In this document: positions 1-9,654 of the stretch, in pieces
Layout: each line of letters starts with the position of its first letter
Position numbering within the stretch: the first letter of the stretch is position 1
Assembly (NCBI GenBank): GCA_963810615.1
Contig: CAWEOA010000007.1
Span: 248,001-312,000, forward strand
Direction: 5' to 3'
Length of the DNA: 64,000 bases
Source: JARRQJ01 sp963810615
GTDB taxonomy: Bacteria; Pseudomonadota; Gammaproteobacteria; DRLM01
The notes under the pieces: generated by a model
The model's database searches: none
Told to the model about the DNA's origin: nothing
What the model saw: only the letters and a program-made list of their open reading frames with translations
Position numbers and translations under genes: made by a program

Positions 1-462
1 ATGCTGGTGTTGTTGAGCGCATGCGCGGTTACCCCGCCCTTTTCCGATGACTCGCTGCATGGCGTCAATCGTTCCATGCAGCCGGAACAGGCGGTTAAGG
101 AAAATGCACGGGATGTGCAGGTGATGTGGGGCGGTGTCATCGTCAAGGCCACCAATACCGAGGATCACACCGACTTTGCCGTGCTGTTCTATCCGCTCGA
201 CAGTTCGCAACGGCCCGATCGAGGGCAGCCGGCCAAGAGTCGTTTCATTGTCCGCTACCACGGTTATCTGGAGACCATGGTATACGCGCCGGGTAGGGAG
301 ATCACGGTGCTGGGTAAGCTGCAGGGCGTAGAGGAGGGCAAGATCGGGGATGCCCCATATCGTTTTCCAGTGTTGAATGCGGAGCAGCTACACTTGTGGC
401 CGGTGGGCGATGACTCGCGGGTACGCTTCGGCGTCGGTCTGGGTATCGGCGTGCACATGTAA
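1..462 (+). CDS. slp: Slp-family outer-membrane lipoprotein, 5' end missing
   Basis: The reading frame is open from the first base. It begins with a lipobox (L-S-A-C) only eight residues in, too short for a signal peptide, so the true start is probably upstream of the window. After the cysteine comes the Slp/YeaY pattern: a V-M-W-G-G strand, a YPLD segment, an F-I-V-R-Y-H-G-Y-L-E motif, a G-x-x-I-T-V-L-G-K-L stretch and a YRFPV-x-x-x-E-x-x-H-L-W end. Slp proteins are lipoproteins of the outer membrane's inner face, linked to stationary phase and acid stress in enterics; their biochemical role is unknown. It ends at a TAA, with no obvious operon partner. The family call is by motif memory. Confidence 0.8.
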   Translation: MLVLLSACAVTPPFSDDSLHGVNRSMQPEQAVKENARDVQVMWGGVIVKATNTEDHTDFAVLFYPLDSSQRPDRGQPAKSRFIVRYHGYLETMVYAPGREITVLGKLQGVEEGKIGDAPYRFPVLNAEQLHLWPVGDDSRVRFGVGLGIGVHM

Positions 463-975
463 TGCGCTGAGGGTAAGCCCAATCGGACTGCCGGCAGATG
501 AGGCGAGACAGTGTTAAACGGACGGCGGCATTAACTCGCCGCGTTCGGCCGTCATGCCACCGCCATTAGTATATTGTTGTTCGATCATCCGCGCGATGAA
601 GCGCCCACTCGCAGCATGAAGTTGGATCCTCGACGCAATCGCAGTGATGATATCTGGCATGTGTGAGTAGACGGTCTCGGTTCCAGGTGTCTGTATGCGT
701 GGCGGGTGTGTTGAGCCGCCTCAGGGCGGCCGATTTAATCCGCGACTGGCGTAGTTCGATCTCTACGCCACCATCGTCTATGCCCGTCATTTCGTCTCAC
801 TTCCGCGTTATAACCGATTGCGCATGTTCTCGCACTATTGCCGGGAACCCGAGCTATGCATGATGGTCATAACCCGTGTCATTCCTGCAGGTCAAGGGGT
901 GATATCAAGCGTGGCGGTCGCGCTCGCCCTCCGTCACTCAGCGAATAATATCCGCATCGTCGAAGGAACAACATC
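463..975. other. 513-bp intergenic stretch without a supported gene
   Basis: Short open frames exist on both strands, but none has a convincing ribosome site or recognisable protein. The last 100 bases should contain the htrA promoter. A GAAGGAAC ribosome-binding sequence sits just before the ATG at 976. I see no clear intrinsic terminator for the upstream lipoprotein gene. Confidence 0.5.
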
Positions 976-2346
976 ATGAAACAGAAACGCCGTGGCATCA
1001 TCGGAATATTGATCTTTGTTGCATATGCGACCATGTCGGTTGCTCAGGGAGCGGCGACATGGGTAGAGGGGCCTAACAATCCGAGTCTGGCGCCCATGTT
1101 GAAGAAGGTGCTGCCGGCGGTGGTGAATGTTTCAACGAAATCGCTGGTGTCGGTCGAACAGAATCCACTATTCAAAGATCCTTTCTTCCGCCAATTCTTC
1201 AATGTCCCCAACCGTCCTCAGCAACGCGAGCGGCAAAGCCTGGGTTCCGGAGTCATTGTGGACGCGGGTAAAGGTTATGTTCTCACCAATTATCACGTGA
1301 TCAAGCATGCGCAGGAAATCACCGTGACCCTGCATGATGGCCGGCACTTTCCCGCCAAGATAGTGGGTAAGGATCCCGAAGTGGATCTGGCGGTGCTCCA
1401 CATCAAGGCCGGCGATCTTGTTTCCTTGCCGTTCGGCGATTCGTCCGCCATCCGGGTGGGAGATTTCGTGGCGGCGATAGGCAATCCTTTCGGTCTCGGG
1501 CAGACGGTGACTTCCGGCATCATCAGCGCCCTGGGTCGCAACGGTTTGGGCATAGAGGGATATGAGGATTTCATCCAGACCGATGCCCCGATCAATCCCG
1601 GCAATTCCGGCGGCGCCCTGGTGAATTTTTCCGGACAACTCGTGGGCATCAATACGGCCATCGTCGGTCCCGGGGGCGGTAATGTGGGCATCGGCTTCGC
1701 CATCCCCAGCAATATGGTGAAGGATGACATGGAACAGCTGATCCGCTACGGCAATGTGCGTCGCGGTCAGTTGGGCGTCTATATCCAGGATGTCACGCCG
1801 GACTTGGCCAAGGCCCTCGACCTCACACACACCAGCGGTGCCGTGATTACCAAACTGGCGCAAGGATCTCCCGCCGAGCAGTCGGGACTTGAGATCGGTG
1901 ATGTGATCATTGCGGTTAACGGCGCGGAGATTAAAACCGCAGGGCAACTGCGCAATGCCATCGGCTTGCTGCGGGTGGGCAGCGATGTGACGCTGACGGT
2001 CCTTCATAAGGGTGAGCAACGTGAGATGCATGTCCTGATCTCCGCGCCCAAGCAGACCAAGGTCGATGCGGGACACCTGGATAAAGGCTTGTCCGGCGCG
2101 AAACTGGGTGCTATCGAACCGTCTCATCCTTTGGCGGGGCAGGTGAAAGGTGTCGAAGTCCTCGGCATCGAAGAGGGTAGCCCGGCCTGGATGGCGGGCC
2201 TGCGCAAAGGCGACATCATCGTCACCGTCAACCGTCAGCCGGTGGAAAGTATGGGAGACATCGAGGGCGCCATTAAAAAGGGCGGCCATGGAATACTGCT
2301 CAACATTCGGCGCGGAGACGGGGCATTGTTCATCCTCATCCGCTAA
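976..2346 (+). CDS. htrA: Periplasmic HtrA/DegQ-type serine protease with two PDZ domains
   Basis: This is an envelope quality-control protease and chaperone that degrades misfolded periplasmic proteins. The 456 residues show a signal peptide (about 1-24), then a trypsin-like domain with the catalytic triad His107 (TNYHV), Asp137 (DLAVL) and Ser211 (NPGNSGGAL). Two PDZ domains follow, at roughly 255-345 and 370-455. Length and domain order match DegP/DegQ/MucD proteins. A GAAGGAAC ribosome site precedes the ATG. The next gene is FtsH, so periplasmic and membrane proteolysis are neighbours, about 100 bp apart. I cannot separate the DegP, DegQ and MucD subtypes from sequence alone. Confidence 0.95.
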   Translation: MKQKRRGIIGILIFVAYATMSVAQGAATWVEGPNNPSLAPMLKKVLPAVVNVSTKSLVSVEQNPLFKDPFFRQFFNVPNRPQQRERQSLGSGVIVDAGKGYVLTNYHVIKHAQEITVTLHDGRHFPAKIVGKDPEVDLAVLHIKAGDLVSLPFGDSSAIRVGDFVAAIGNPFGLGQTVTSGIISALGRNGLGIEGYEDFIQTDAPINPGNSGGALVNFSGQLVGINTAIVGPGGGNVGIGFAIPSNMVKDDMEQLIRYGNVRRGQLGVYIQDVTPDLAKALDLTHTSGAVITKLAQGSPAEQSGLEIGDVIIAVNGAEIKTAGQLRNAIGLLRVGSDVTLTVLHKGEQREMHVLISAPKQTKVDAGHLDKGLSGAKLGAIEPSHPLAGQVKGVEVLGIEEGSPAWMAGLRKGDIIVTVNRQPVESMGDIEGAIKKGGHGILLNIRRGDGALFILIR

Positions 2347-2444
2347 GCGCTGTCGGCTTTGAAAGCGGTATCGCCTCCATGGCGTTGCGACGATATGGAA
2401 CATCACCGTTCACCTATGTGGTTCATTCATAGTGTCACAACACC

Positions 2445-4340
2445 ATGGGGGCGATAGATCTAAAAATGCCAAGCAGAAAACCTTCTATCGAAATCAAGTC
2501 GTCCGGAGACGGAAAATTCTGGCAGAGGCCGGGATTCACGTTATGGGTCTATGCGCTGTTATTCATGGGTGCCGCGTATTTTTGGCAGTCGTCCTCGCAG
2601 ACAGGGCAAGAGGAAATTCCCTATAGCGAGTTTCTGCAGGACGTCAACAAGGGCGAGGTCGCTCAGGCTGTGATTTCCAGCAAGGCGATTACCGGCACCT
2701 TGACCGAAAAAAACCCGAAGAGCGGTCAGCTACGCCGTTTTATCACGGTGCCGTTGTGGGACAACGCTCTAGCGCAGGTGCTGCAAAAACACGGAGTGGA
2801 TTACACCGTGCGTGAGAACAGCAATTGGATCAGTAATATTCTCTTTTCATGGGTGTTGCCGTTCGGTGTGATGTTCTTGATGTGGAGCTGGATGGCGAAA
2901 CGTATGGGCGCAGGCAGGGGAATTCTCAGTCTGGGCAAGCGCGTGCGTATTCACCCCGAGGGCGGAGCGAAGGTGACCTTCGCGGATGTGGCCGGTGCTG
3001 AGGAGGCCAAGCAGGAACTCAAGGAATCCATAGCATTTCTCAAAGATCCGGACCGGATTCAACGTCTCGGCGGGCACATGCCTAAAGGCATGCTTCTGAT
3101 CGGTCCGCCGGGTACCGGCAAGACCTTGTTGGCACGCGCTGTCGCCGGGGAGGCCGGTGTACCGTTCTTCAACATCAGCGGGGCGGAATTCATCGAGATG
3201 TTCGTCGGCATGGGGGCGGCGCGGGTGCGGGATCTGTTCGAACAGGCGCGACAGAGGGCGCCATGTATCGTCTTCATTGATGAGCTGGATGCTATCGGTG
3301 GGGCGCGAGGCATCGGGTCGGTGATGGGTGGTCATGATGAACGCGAGCAGACCTTGAACCAATTGCTGACGGAGATGGATGGTTTCGATTCCTCGGTGGG
3401 TGTCGTGGTACTGGCTGCGACTAACCGTCCGGAGATTCTCGACAAGGCCTTGTTGCGCGCCGGGCGCTTCGATCGGCAGATCGTCGTTGACAAGCCCGAT
3501 CTCGAGGCGCGCGTCGCCATCCTCCAGTTGCATGTTCGCGGCATGAAGGTGGCAGGCGATGTCGATTTGCGTGTGGTGGCGCAGCGCACGCCGGGGTTTG
3601 TCGGTGCGGATCTGGCCAATATCGCCAACGAAGCCGCGATCCTCGCAGTACGCGAAAACCATGACAGCGTGCAAATGAAAGACCTCGAGGCGGCCATCGA
3701 CCGTGTGATTGCCGGGCCGGAGAAAAAGCATCGTGTTCTCAATGCCGATGAAAAACATCGAGTCGCTGTCCATGAGTCGGGTCATGCCCTGGTGGCGGTT
3801 AGCGTCCCCACCGGCGAGCCGGTGCACAAGATATCAATCATTCCCCGTGGCATTGCTGCCTTGGGCTATACGCTGCAGTTGCCGGTTACCGAAAAATTCC
3901 TGTCCACTCAATCCGAGCTTAAGGATCAGGTCGCGATTCTGATGGGTGGGCGGGTCGCGGAGGAGATCGTCTTCGGAGATATCTCCAGTGGCGCTCAGAA
4001 TGATCTTGAGCATGCCACGGAAATTGCCCGCGCCATGATAACGCGCCTTGGTATGAGCGAAAGCCTCGGGCCACTCACTTACGGCAAGCAACAACGGCTT
4101 ATGTATCTGGGGGTGGAAAGCGCCGAAGACAAGGATTATAGCGAAGAAACCGCTCGTCTTATCGATGCCGAGCTGCGCGCGCTGGTCGAAGAAGGCCACG
4201 GCAGGGCGAAGGAGATCCTGATTCGGAAGCGTCAGGATTTGAATACGATTGCCGCGCGCTTGCAGGAAAAGGAGGTCATCGGGCGTGAAGAGCTCGCACA
4301 GTTGTTGAGAGCAGGCTCAAGGCCGATGGTTGCGGGATGA
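2445..4340 (+). CDS. ftsH: ATP-dependent membrane zinc protease FtsH
   Basis: A membrane-anchored AAA+ metalloprotease that extracts and degrades damaged membrane proteins and some soluble regulators. The protein has one membrane span near residues 30-48, a short periplasmic domain and a second span near 128-146. The AAA domain carries Walker A GPPGTGKT (220-227), Walker B IVFIDELDAIG and an AATNRPEILDKALLRAGRFDRQ second region of homology. The zinc-binding H-E-S-G-H begins at His443. Its 631 residues are normal for the family. An in-frame ATG at 2466 is an alternative start. The housekeeping ftsH usually sits beside rlmE, and this one does not, so it may be a second copy. Confidence 0.95.
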   Translation: MGAIDLKMPSRKPSIEIKSSGDGKFWQRPGFTLWVYALLFMGAAYFWQSSSQTGQEEIPYSEFLQDVNKGEVAQAVISSKAITGTLTEKNPKSGQLRRFITVPLWDNALAQVLQKHGVDYTVRENSNWISNILFSWVLPFGVMFLMWSWMAKRMGAGRGILSLGKRVRIHPEGGAKVTFADVAGAEEAKQELKESIAFLKDPDRIQRLGGHMPKGMLLIGPPGTGKTLLARAVAGEAGVPFFNISGAEFIEMFVGMGAARVRDLFEQARQRAPCIVFIDELDAIGGARGIGSVMGGHDEREQTLNQLLTEMDGFDSSVGVVVLAATNRPEILDKALLRAGRFDRQIVVDKPDLEARVAILQLHVRGMKVAGDVDLRVVAQRTPGFVGADLANIANEAAILAVRENHDSVQMKDLEAAIDRVIAGPEKKHRVLNADEKHRVAVHESGHALVAVSVPTGEPVHKISIIPRGIAALGYTLQLPVTEKFLSTQSELKDQVAILMGGRVAEEIVFGDISSGAQNDLEHATEIARAMITRLGMSESLGPLTYGKQQRLMYLGVESAEDKDYSEETARLIDAELRALVEEGHGRAKEILIRKRQDLNTIAARLQEKEVIGREELAQLLRAGSRPMVAG

Positions 4341-4379
4341 GGATGCCGCACTCCTCAAAACAATAATAAAGGGAAGCGC

Positions 4380-4805
4380 ATGCTCAATTCCATTTATAAG
4401 CTGCTTGGGCAGCTCGGCTACCCACATCCGATACATCCGACGGAAGTACATATGCCCATAGGCCTGATCGTAGGGGCATTGATATTCCGCATCGCGGCTG
4501 TACTGTTGCGGCGGCCGGTGTTGGGTCAGACGGCGCACTATTGCACTATCCTTGCCGCCATCTTTCTGTTCCCGACGGTATTGTTCGGCTATATGGATTG
4601 GCAGCACTTCTACGACGGGGACTGGCTTTTTCCGATCAAAGTAAAACTGGTGCTGGCCGTCATTTTGATTATGCTGGTCTTGAACAGCGTGTTTCTCGTT
4701 CATAAAAAGGGCACGGGGTCGGGATGGGTATTGTTCAATTACACGGCTTCATTTGTGGTCGTGGTCGCCTTGGGATATTTCGGCGGCAATCTGGTATACG
4801 GCTAG
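4380..4805 (+). CDS. DUF2231 family small membrane protein
   Basis: A 141-residue protein with four predicted membrane spans (about 24-42, 58-75, 88-107 and 120-138). It opens with the hallmark H-P-I-H-P-x-x-V-H-M-P-I-G of DUF2231 proteins, whose histidines suggest metal or heme contact; no function is established. It lies 39 bp after ftsH on the same strand and may be co-transcribed. A GGGAAGCGC sequence precedes the ATG. It runs convergently into the dedA-like gene with 22 bp between stops. Confidence 0.85.
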   Translation: MLNSIYKLLGQLGYPHPIHPTEVHMPIGLIVGALIFRIAAVLLRRPVLGQTAHYCTILAAIFLFPTVLFGYMDWQHFYDGDWLFPIKVKLVLAVILIMLVLNSVFLVHKKGTGSGWVLFNYTASFVVVVALGYFGGNLVYG

Positions 4806-4827
4806 CGGCCGCTGGCGATCCGGGACC

Positions 4828-5409
4828 TCAGTCGCGGACGTCGTTATGGCGACGACGATTTCGATTGATCGCCGCGCGCAGCAGCCAGATGCCGACCCCG
4901 GCGGCAATTACCGAAAGCAACAGCCATTTTTCATAATGACGGATGTCGCCCAAAAGTAATTCCATAGCCTTGCCGAAGGCGTAACCGAGGCCGGCTATGG
5001 CCGAGGCCCATGCGGCGGCACCGACAATATTAAACACTACAAACTCGATTGCCGGCACACGACTCATGCCGATGACGAAAGGCGTTACGGTGCGAAAGCC
5101 GTAAACAAAGCGAAAGCCGATGATGATGGGAATGCGATGGCGCTCCAGAATTCGGTGCACTTTTTCCGTCCGTGACTGCCAGTGTGGACGTTTCAATAGA
5201 AACGTTTGCCCTTGCCAGCGTCCCAAAAAGAAAAATAATTGATCGCTCATGAGTGTGCCAACAAAGGCGGATACGATTACCCACGGCAGTCGTAGATAAC
5301 CCAGCTTGGCGGCAATGCCGCCTAACACCAGGATGGTCTCACCTTCCAGGAAAGTGCCGACCACCAGTGCCAAGTAACCATAGCTTTCAATAAGGTGTTC
5401 GAGTGTCAT
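4828..5409 (-). CDS. DedA-family inner-membrane protein
   Basis: DedA proteins help keep membrane energetics and move lipid carriers such as undecaprenyl phosphate across the membrane. This 193-residue copy has the family layout: an N-terminal E-x-x-x-P-like region (FLEGETILVLGG), the G-x-x-x-x-D-x-x-F-F-x-G-R motif with Asp near 56, and the F-R-F-V-Y-G-F-R-T-V-x-P basic loop near 99-110. A long C-terminal hydrophobic pair and an Arg-rich tail follow. It is a single-gene unit, convergent with the DUF2231 gene. Substrate cannot be told from sequence. Confidence 0.9.
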   Translation of the reverse strand: MTLEHLIESYGYLALVVGTFLEGETILVLGGIAAKLGYLRLPWVIVSAFVGTLMSDQLFFFLGRWQGQTFLLKRPHWQSRTEKVHRILERHRIPIIIGFRFVYGFRTVTPFVIGMSRVPAIEFVVFNIVGAAAWASAIAGLGYAFGKAMELLLGDIRHYEKWLLLSVIAAGVGIWLLRAAINRNRRRHNDVRD

Positions 5410-5675
5410 GGCGGTGTGCCTTAGACGTGTCGATCAAAAATGGGCGGTCGTCTGCGGGAGTGCGCCACGGCCTCGTGTTCATGCGCATTTCTCACCGCGC
5501 CTATTGACCCGCCGGGCGGGTGCCGATGGATAATAGTAGGAAATGAATGCCGGTAAGGCTAGTGATGCCTCCACCCGTCTGCTGGGAATGCCATGCAAAA
5601 CGGGCGGAGTCTTTAGATTGGTAAGAGCGAATGGGCCGTGCCCTGTATCACATAAAGGATCAGTTCCAAACCGTC

Positions 5676-6020
5676 TTAGAAAGACAATGTGCCGGCCGAC
5701 TGCCCATCGACTGACACCTCGCAAGTATGGTTGGCGTCGCCCTTGTCTGCATTCAGTAATTTGCACTTCGCGTAAATTTTATAGTCCTCAAAGTTGCCCG
5801 TTAATACTTCCTCCGGCTTGTCTTTGGTCAAAATCCCACTGATGACCTCTTTGTTGTTAATTTTGAGAACGATGAAGTCGTTATTGGTACCAACGTCGGC
5901 TTTGCCGGTAATGGCCCAATCCTGGCCCATCCAATGTGCAGGCCTATATTCCAAGAAACCGCCGGAGGACGCACAGGCGGCGAGAGTTCCCAGGATCAGG
6001 ATTATAGAAAGGGTTCGCAT
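5676..6020 (-). CDS. Small predicted lipoprotein of unknown function
   Basis: The frame is open further upstream, but an AAGGAGAG ribosome site lies just before the ATG whose first base is 6020, giving a 114-residue protein. It starts with a short hydrophobic signal ending in a lipobox L-A-A-C (Cys16). The mature part is mostly beta-strand-like and contains two cysteines (in YAKCKLL and HTCEVS) that could form a disulfide. I do not recognise the family. It stands alone between dedA and the Mth938-like gene, both on the same strand but hundreds of bases away. Confidence 0.75.
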   Translation of the reverse strand: MRTLSIILILGTLAACASSGGFLEYRPAHWMGQDWAITGKADVGTNNDFIVLKINNKEVISGILTKDKPEEVLTGNFEDYKIYAKCKLLNADKGDANHTCEVSVDGQSAGTLSF

Positions 6021-6381
6021 GAATCTCTCCTTAGAAGTATGGGAAGACAATAAAATGTTGTGGGCCAATACCATTTGAAAAAAGTCAGATTCTAGCATCG
6101 CCCACCACCTCGGTCTATTCAAAATAGTAGGCTTATGAGCTTGTTGCGATCGACCGGAATTGCGCAGCGGCGCAAGGTTGATCGAGTCCCGCGATTTTCG
6201 CGCCACGGTGCTGGTGTTTTGTTTAGCGCGGTAATGCCGGCGCTCCAAAATCCGTGCATAGTCAAGTGTGGGCGGTATCGGGCGTAGCCTTAAACAGGGA
6301 CTCGGCAGTTTACGAATGAAAGCTTGCGTTGGATTTTCCAACTGCTGCGATTGAGCGTGTTTGGCGCGTCCGGCGCTGCAT
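6021..6381. other. 361-bp stretch without a supported gene
   Basis: This is the upstream region of the small lipoprotein and the downstream region of the Mth938-like gene. One minus-strand frame is open across part of it, but it lacks a ribosome site and is only the upstream extension of the lipoprotein frame. I see nothing else in it. Confidence 0.45.
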
Positions 6382-6825
6382 TCAGATCATCAATAACGCC
6401 GCGGCGACGCGCCGGCCGTCACCCATGAGAATGTTGTATGTGCGGCAGGCGGCGGCGGTGTTCATGATTTCGTAACCGATACCGGCGGTGGCCAAAGGCG
6501 CGACGATGGCAGCGTCGGGCCATAATAAAGTGCTGCCCGAGCCCAGCAGCACGATTTCCGGGGCCAGTTCCAAAAGGATGTCCATATGGCTGGGCGCCAA
6601 ATCTCCGAAGGACTGGGGAGGCCAGTCTCGCACCAAGCGGGTGGGGGTGACGATGGCGCTGCGGGTGAGGATCTCCTGCCGAAGGCGGGAAGAATCCGGG
6701 CCGATGGCGTCCAGGGCGCCCGGGGCGGGATCGTCGCTGTCCCGGGGTATGGTGACGGTGACCTCTCCGGGTCCGTAGGAGCGGATAGCATAGTGGCTGC
6801 GATTGATTTCCAAGTTAAATTGCAT
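6382..6825 (-). CDS. Mth938-like (DUF498) domain protein
   Basis: A 147-residue protein whose motifs match the Mth938/NDUFAF3 fold: M-Q-F-N-L-E start, I-R-S-Y-G-P-G-x-V-T-V near 15-25, W-P-P near 67, E-I-V-L-L-G-S-G near 90 and a late M-N-T-A-A-A-C-R-T-Y-N-I-L motif. The human relative NDUFAF3 assists complex I assembly; the bacterial role is unclear. I chose the ATG at 6825 because the protein starts there as in relatives. An upstream ATG at 6906 would add 27 residues. It is divergent from alaC, a neighbourhood I recall from other gammaproteobacteria. Confidence 0.8.
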   Translation of the reverse strand: MQFNLEINRSHYAIRSYGPGEVTVTIPRDSDDPAPGALDAIGPDSSRLRQEILTRSAIVTPTRLVRDWPPQSFGDLAPSHMDILLELAPEIVLLGSGSTLLWPDAAIVAPLATAGIGYEIMNTAAACRTYNILMGDGRRVAAALLMI

Positions 6826-7028
6826 GGCGGTGAGACGATAACCGAGATAGATGAACGAAGGTCTCCCTTTTACCGCGTATGGCCATGAGGTGCAAGCCAT
6901 GGTCATAGCCTGTCGATTGACAGGGTTTTTGGCGCCGGGTAATGTGTCATATTTGGCGCGCCCTTCGGGCGCTTTGTTTATGTTTTAAGCCGTGTTTTCC
7001 CCGGTTTGAGATTTCCGGATTAACTGCC

Positions 7029-8243
7029 TTGAGAGATGAATTCCCTAGAATTAAGCGACTGCCTCCCTATGTCTTTAACATCGTCGGCGAGCTGAAGGCC
7101 AAGGCTCGCGCCCGGGGCGAAGACATCATTGATTTTGGGATGGGCAACCCGGATCAGCCGACGCCGCAACATATCGTCGACAAATTGGTCGAGGCCGCCC
7201 AGCGCGACGATACCCATCGCTACTCCGTATCCAAGGGTATCCCGCGGCTGCGCCGCGCCATCACCCAGTGGTACAAGAATCGCTACAACGTGGAGCTGGA
7301 TCAGGATAGCGAGGCCATCGTCACCATCGGTTCCAAGGAGGGCCTGGCCCATCTGGCGCTGGCGACCATGGGTCCCGGCGATGTGGCTTTGGTACCCAAT
7401 CCGTCTTACCCAATTCACCCCTACGGCTTTGTCATCGCCGGGGCGGATATTCGCCATGTGTCCCTGGTGCCCGGCGTGGACTTTTTCGAGGAACTGGAAA
7501 AGGCCATCAAGGCCTGCTGGCCACAGCCCAAGATGCTGGTGCTGAATTTTCCCGGCAACCCCACCACCCAGTGCGTGGAACTGGATTTCTTCGAGAAGGT
7601 GGTTGCCATCGCCCGCGAACACCAGATCTGGGTGATACACGATCTGGCCTATGCCGACATCGTGTTCGACGGCTACGTGGCGCCTTCCATTTTGCAGGTG
7701 CCGGGGGCAAAAGACGTCGCAGTGGAGTTCTTTACCTTGTCCAAGAGCTACAGTATGCCGGGATGGCGCGTGGGATTCATGTGCGGTAATCCCAAGCTGG
7801 TGGCGGCCCTGGCGCGCATGAAATCGTATATGGACTATGGGATGTTCACGCCGATTCAGGTGGCAGCCATCACCGCCCTGGAAGGACCGCAGGATTGTGT
7901 CGCGGAGATCCGCGACTTGTATCGCAGCCGGCGCGACGTATTATGCAAGAGCCTGAATTCCATCGGCTGGCAGGTGACGCCGCCCAAGGCGACGATGTTC
8001 GTATGGGCGCCCATCCCCGAACCCTATCGGCATTTGGGTTCTCTGGAATTTTCCAAGAAATTACTGGCCGATGCCAAAGTGGCAGTATCGCCGGGCACCG
8101 GTTTCGGTGAGATGGGGGATGATCATGTCCGCTTCTCCCTTATCGAAAACGAGCACCGCAGTCGCCAGGCGGTGCGCGGGATCCGCGACATGTTCCGCCG
8201 CGACCATGGCCAGTTGAACGCCGCCAGAGGCGGTGGCAAGTAA
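7029..8243 (+). CDS. alaC: PLP-dependent alanine aminotransferase (AlaC type)
   Basis: Catalyses glutamate-pyruvate transamination to make alanine. The fold-type I signature S-K-S-Y-S-M-P-G-W-R-V-G-F carries the PLP lysine (Lys239), and D-F-G-M-G-N-P-D-Q-P-T and N-F-P-G-N-P-T-T-Q are typical of AlaC. The frame is open from an ATG at 6942, but homologues begin near RIKRLPPYVFNIVGEL. The TTG at 7029 gives a normal length of 404 residues, and no in-frame ATG lies between. No strong ribosome site marks it, so the start is uncertain. It is followed by hom and thrC, a common gammaproteobacterial order. Confidence 0.92.
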   Translation: MRDEFPRIKRLPPYVFNIVGELKAKARARGEDIIDFGMGNPDQPTPQHIVDKLVEAAQRDDTHRYSVSKGIPRLRRAITQWYKNRYNVELDQDSEAIVTIGSKEGLAHLALATMGPGDVALVPNPSYPIHPYGFVIAGADIRHVSLVPGVDFFEELEKAIKACWPQPKMLVLNFPGNPTTQCVELDFFEKVVAIAREHQIWVIHDLAYADIVFDGYVAPSILQVPGAKDVAVEFFTLSKSYSMPGWRVGFMCGNPKLVAALARMKSYMDYGMFTPIQVAAITALEGPQDCVAEIRDLYRSRRDVLCKSLNSIGWQVTPPKATMFVWAPIPEPYRHLGSLEFSKKLLADAKVAVSPGTGFGEMGDDHVRFSLIENEHRSRQAVRGIRDMFRRDHGQLNAARGGGK

Positions 8244-8293
8244 TCGCATTGTCTGCGTTTGACTTGCGCGGATCACACATAAGGAGAACGACA

Positions 8294-9610
8294 GTGGAGC
8301 CGGTAAAAGTAGGCTTATTAGGTTTGGGGACGGTGGGTTGCGGAACGGTGAACGTACTGAAACGCAACGCGCAGGAGATTCAGCGTCGCGCCGGGCGGGG
8401 CATCGTCATCGCTCAGGCCGTGGCGCGTGATTTGAAGCGTCCGCGCATTTGCGATGCCGCCGGCATCGCCTTGACCGACGATCCCATGGCGGTGGTCGAC
8501 AATCCCGAACTGGAGGTCATCGTCGAATTGATCGGCGGCACCACCATCGCCCGGGAACTGGTGAGCAAGGCCATCGCCAACGGCAAGCACGTGGTCACCG
8601 CCAACAAGGCGCTGATCGCCAAACACGGCAATGAAATCTTTGCCCTGGCCCGCGAGCGGGGCGTGATGGTGGCCTTCGAGGCGGCGGTGGCGGGCGGCAT
8701 CCCCGTGATCAAGGCGATCCGTGAGGGTCTGGCCGGTAATCGCATCGAGTGGCTGGCGGGGATCATCAACGGCACCGGTAACTTCATTCTCACCGAAATG
8801 CGCGATAAGGGCCGTGACTTCGCCGATGTGCTGGCGGAGGCCCAGAGCCTCGGCTATGCCGAAGCGGATCCGACCTTCGACGTGGAGGGTATCGATGCCG
8901 CCCACAAGCTGACCATATTGGCATCCATCGCCTTCGGCATTCCCCTGCAGTTCGATAAGGTCTATACAGAGGGAATCAGTCGCATCACCGCCGAGGATGT
9001 GCGTTATGCCGAAGAGCTGGGCTACCGTATCAAACACCTGGGTTTGGCGCGGCGCACCGCGCAAGGCGTGGAGCTGCGCGTGCATCCCACCCTGATCCCG
9101 TACCGGCGCCTCATCGCCAACGTGGACGGCGTAATGAATGCAGTCCTGGTCAAGGGCGATGCGGTGGGGCCGACGCTGTACTACGGCGCCGGCGCCGGTT
9201 CCGAGCCCACCGCCTCGGCGGTGGTGGCCGATCTGGTGGACGTGGTACGCGCCCTGACCGCCGATCCGGAAAACCGCGTGCCCCATCTCGCCTTCCAGGC
9301 GGATGCCCTGTCCGATATCGCCATCCTGCCCATGGCCGAGGTGGAGACCGCTTATTACCTGCGCCTGGAGGCGGAGGACAGCCCCGGCGTCCTGTCGGAG
9401 GTCACCCATATCCTCGGTGAGGCTGGTATCAGCATCGAGGCCATCATTCAAAAGGAACAGGCCCCCGAGGCCGCGTATGTGCCGGTGATCATGCTTACCC
9501 ATGTGGTTAAGGAAGGCAAAATGAACCATGCCATCCAGCGCATCGAGGCCCTGGACTCTATCGGCGGTACGGTGACGCGTATTCGCGTAGAATATTTGAA
9601 CAGACAATAA
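8294..9610 (+). CDS. hom: Homoserine dehydrogenase with ACT domain
   Basis: Reduces aspartate semialdehyde to homoserine, the branch to threonine and methionine. The N-terminal Rossmann motif G-L-L-G-L-G-T-V-G binds NAD(P). The catalytic core includes a G-x-I-N-G-T-G-N-F-I-L motif and a conserved G-Y-A-E-A-D-P-x-x-D-V-x-G-x-D-A-x-H-K signature, and the last 80 residues form an ACT domain (Y-Y-L-R-L-x-A-E-D-x-P-G-V-L), implying threonine feedback. The GTG at 8294 is the likely start because an AAGGAG ribosome site ends eight bases upstream. The 438-residue product is the usual size. It sits 50 bp after alaC and 91 bp before thrC. Confidence 0.96.
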   Translation: MEPVKVGLLGLGTVGCGTVNVLKRNAQEIQRRAGRGIVIAQAVARDLKRPRICDAAGIALTDDPMAVVDNPELEVIVELIGGTTIARELVSKAIANGKHVVTANKALIAKHGNEIFALARERGVMVAFEAAVAGGIPVIKAIREGLAGNRIEWLAGIINGTGNFILTEMRDKGRDFADVLAEAQSLGYAEADPTFDVEGIDAAHKLTILASIAFGIPLQFDKVYTEGISRITAEDVRYAEELGYRIKHLGLARRTAQGVELRVHPTLIPYRRLIANVDGVMNAVLVKGDAVGPTLYYGAGAGSEPTASAVVADLVDVVRALTADPENRVPHLAFQADALSDIAILPMAEVETAYYLRLEAEDSPGVLSEVTHILGEAGISIEAIIQKEQAPEAAYVPVIMLTHVVKEGKMNHAIQRIEALDSIGGTVTRIRVEYLNRQ

Positions 9611-9654
9611 ATTCTTAAAGCGATCGGCAGTCGGCGTTTGGCTATTTTCGGTGG

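Noticed and set aside
1168..2406. A 412-codon minus-strand open frame across htrA
   Set aside because: It is the antisense of a clear HtrA gene in GC-rich codons, with His/Asp/Gln-rich composition and no family match.
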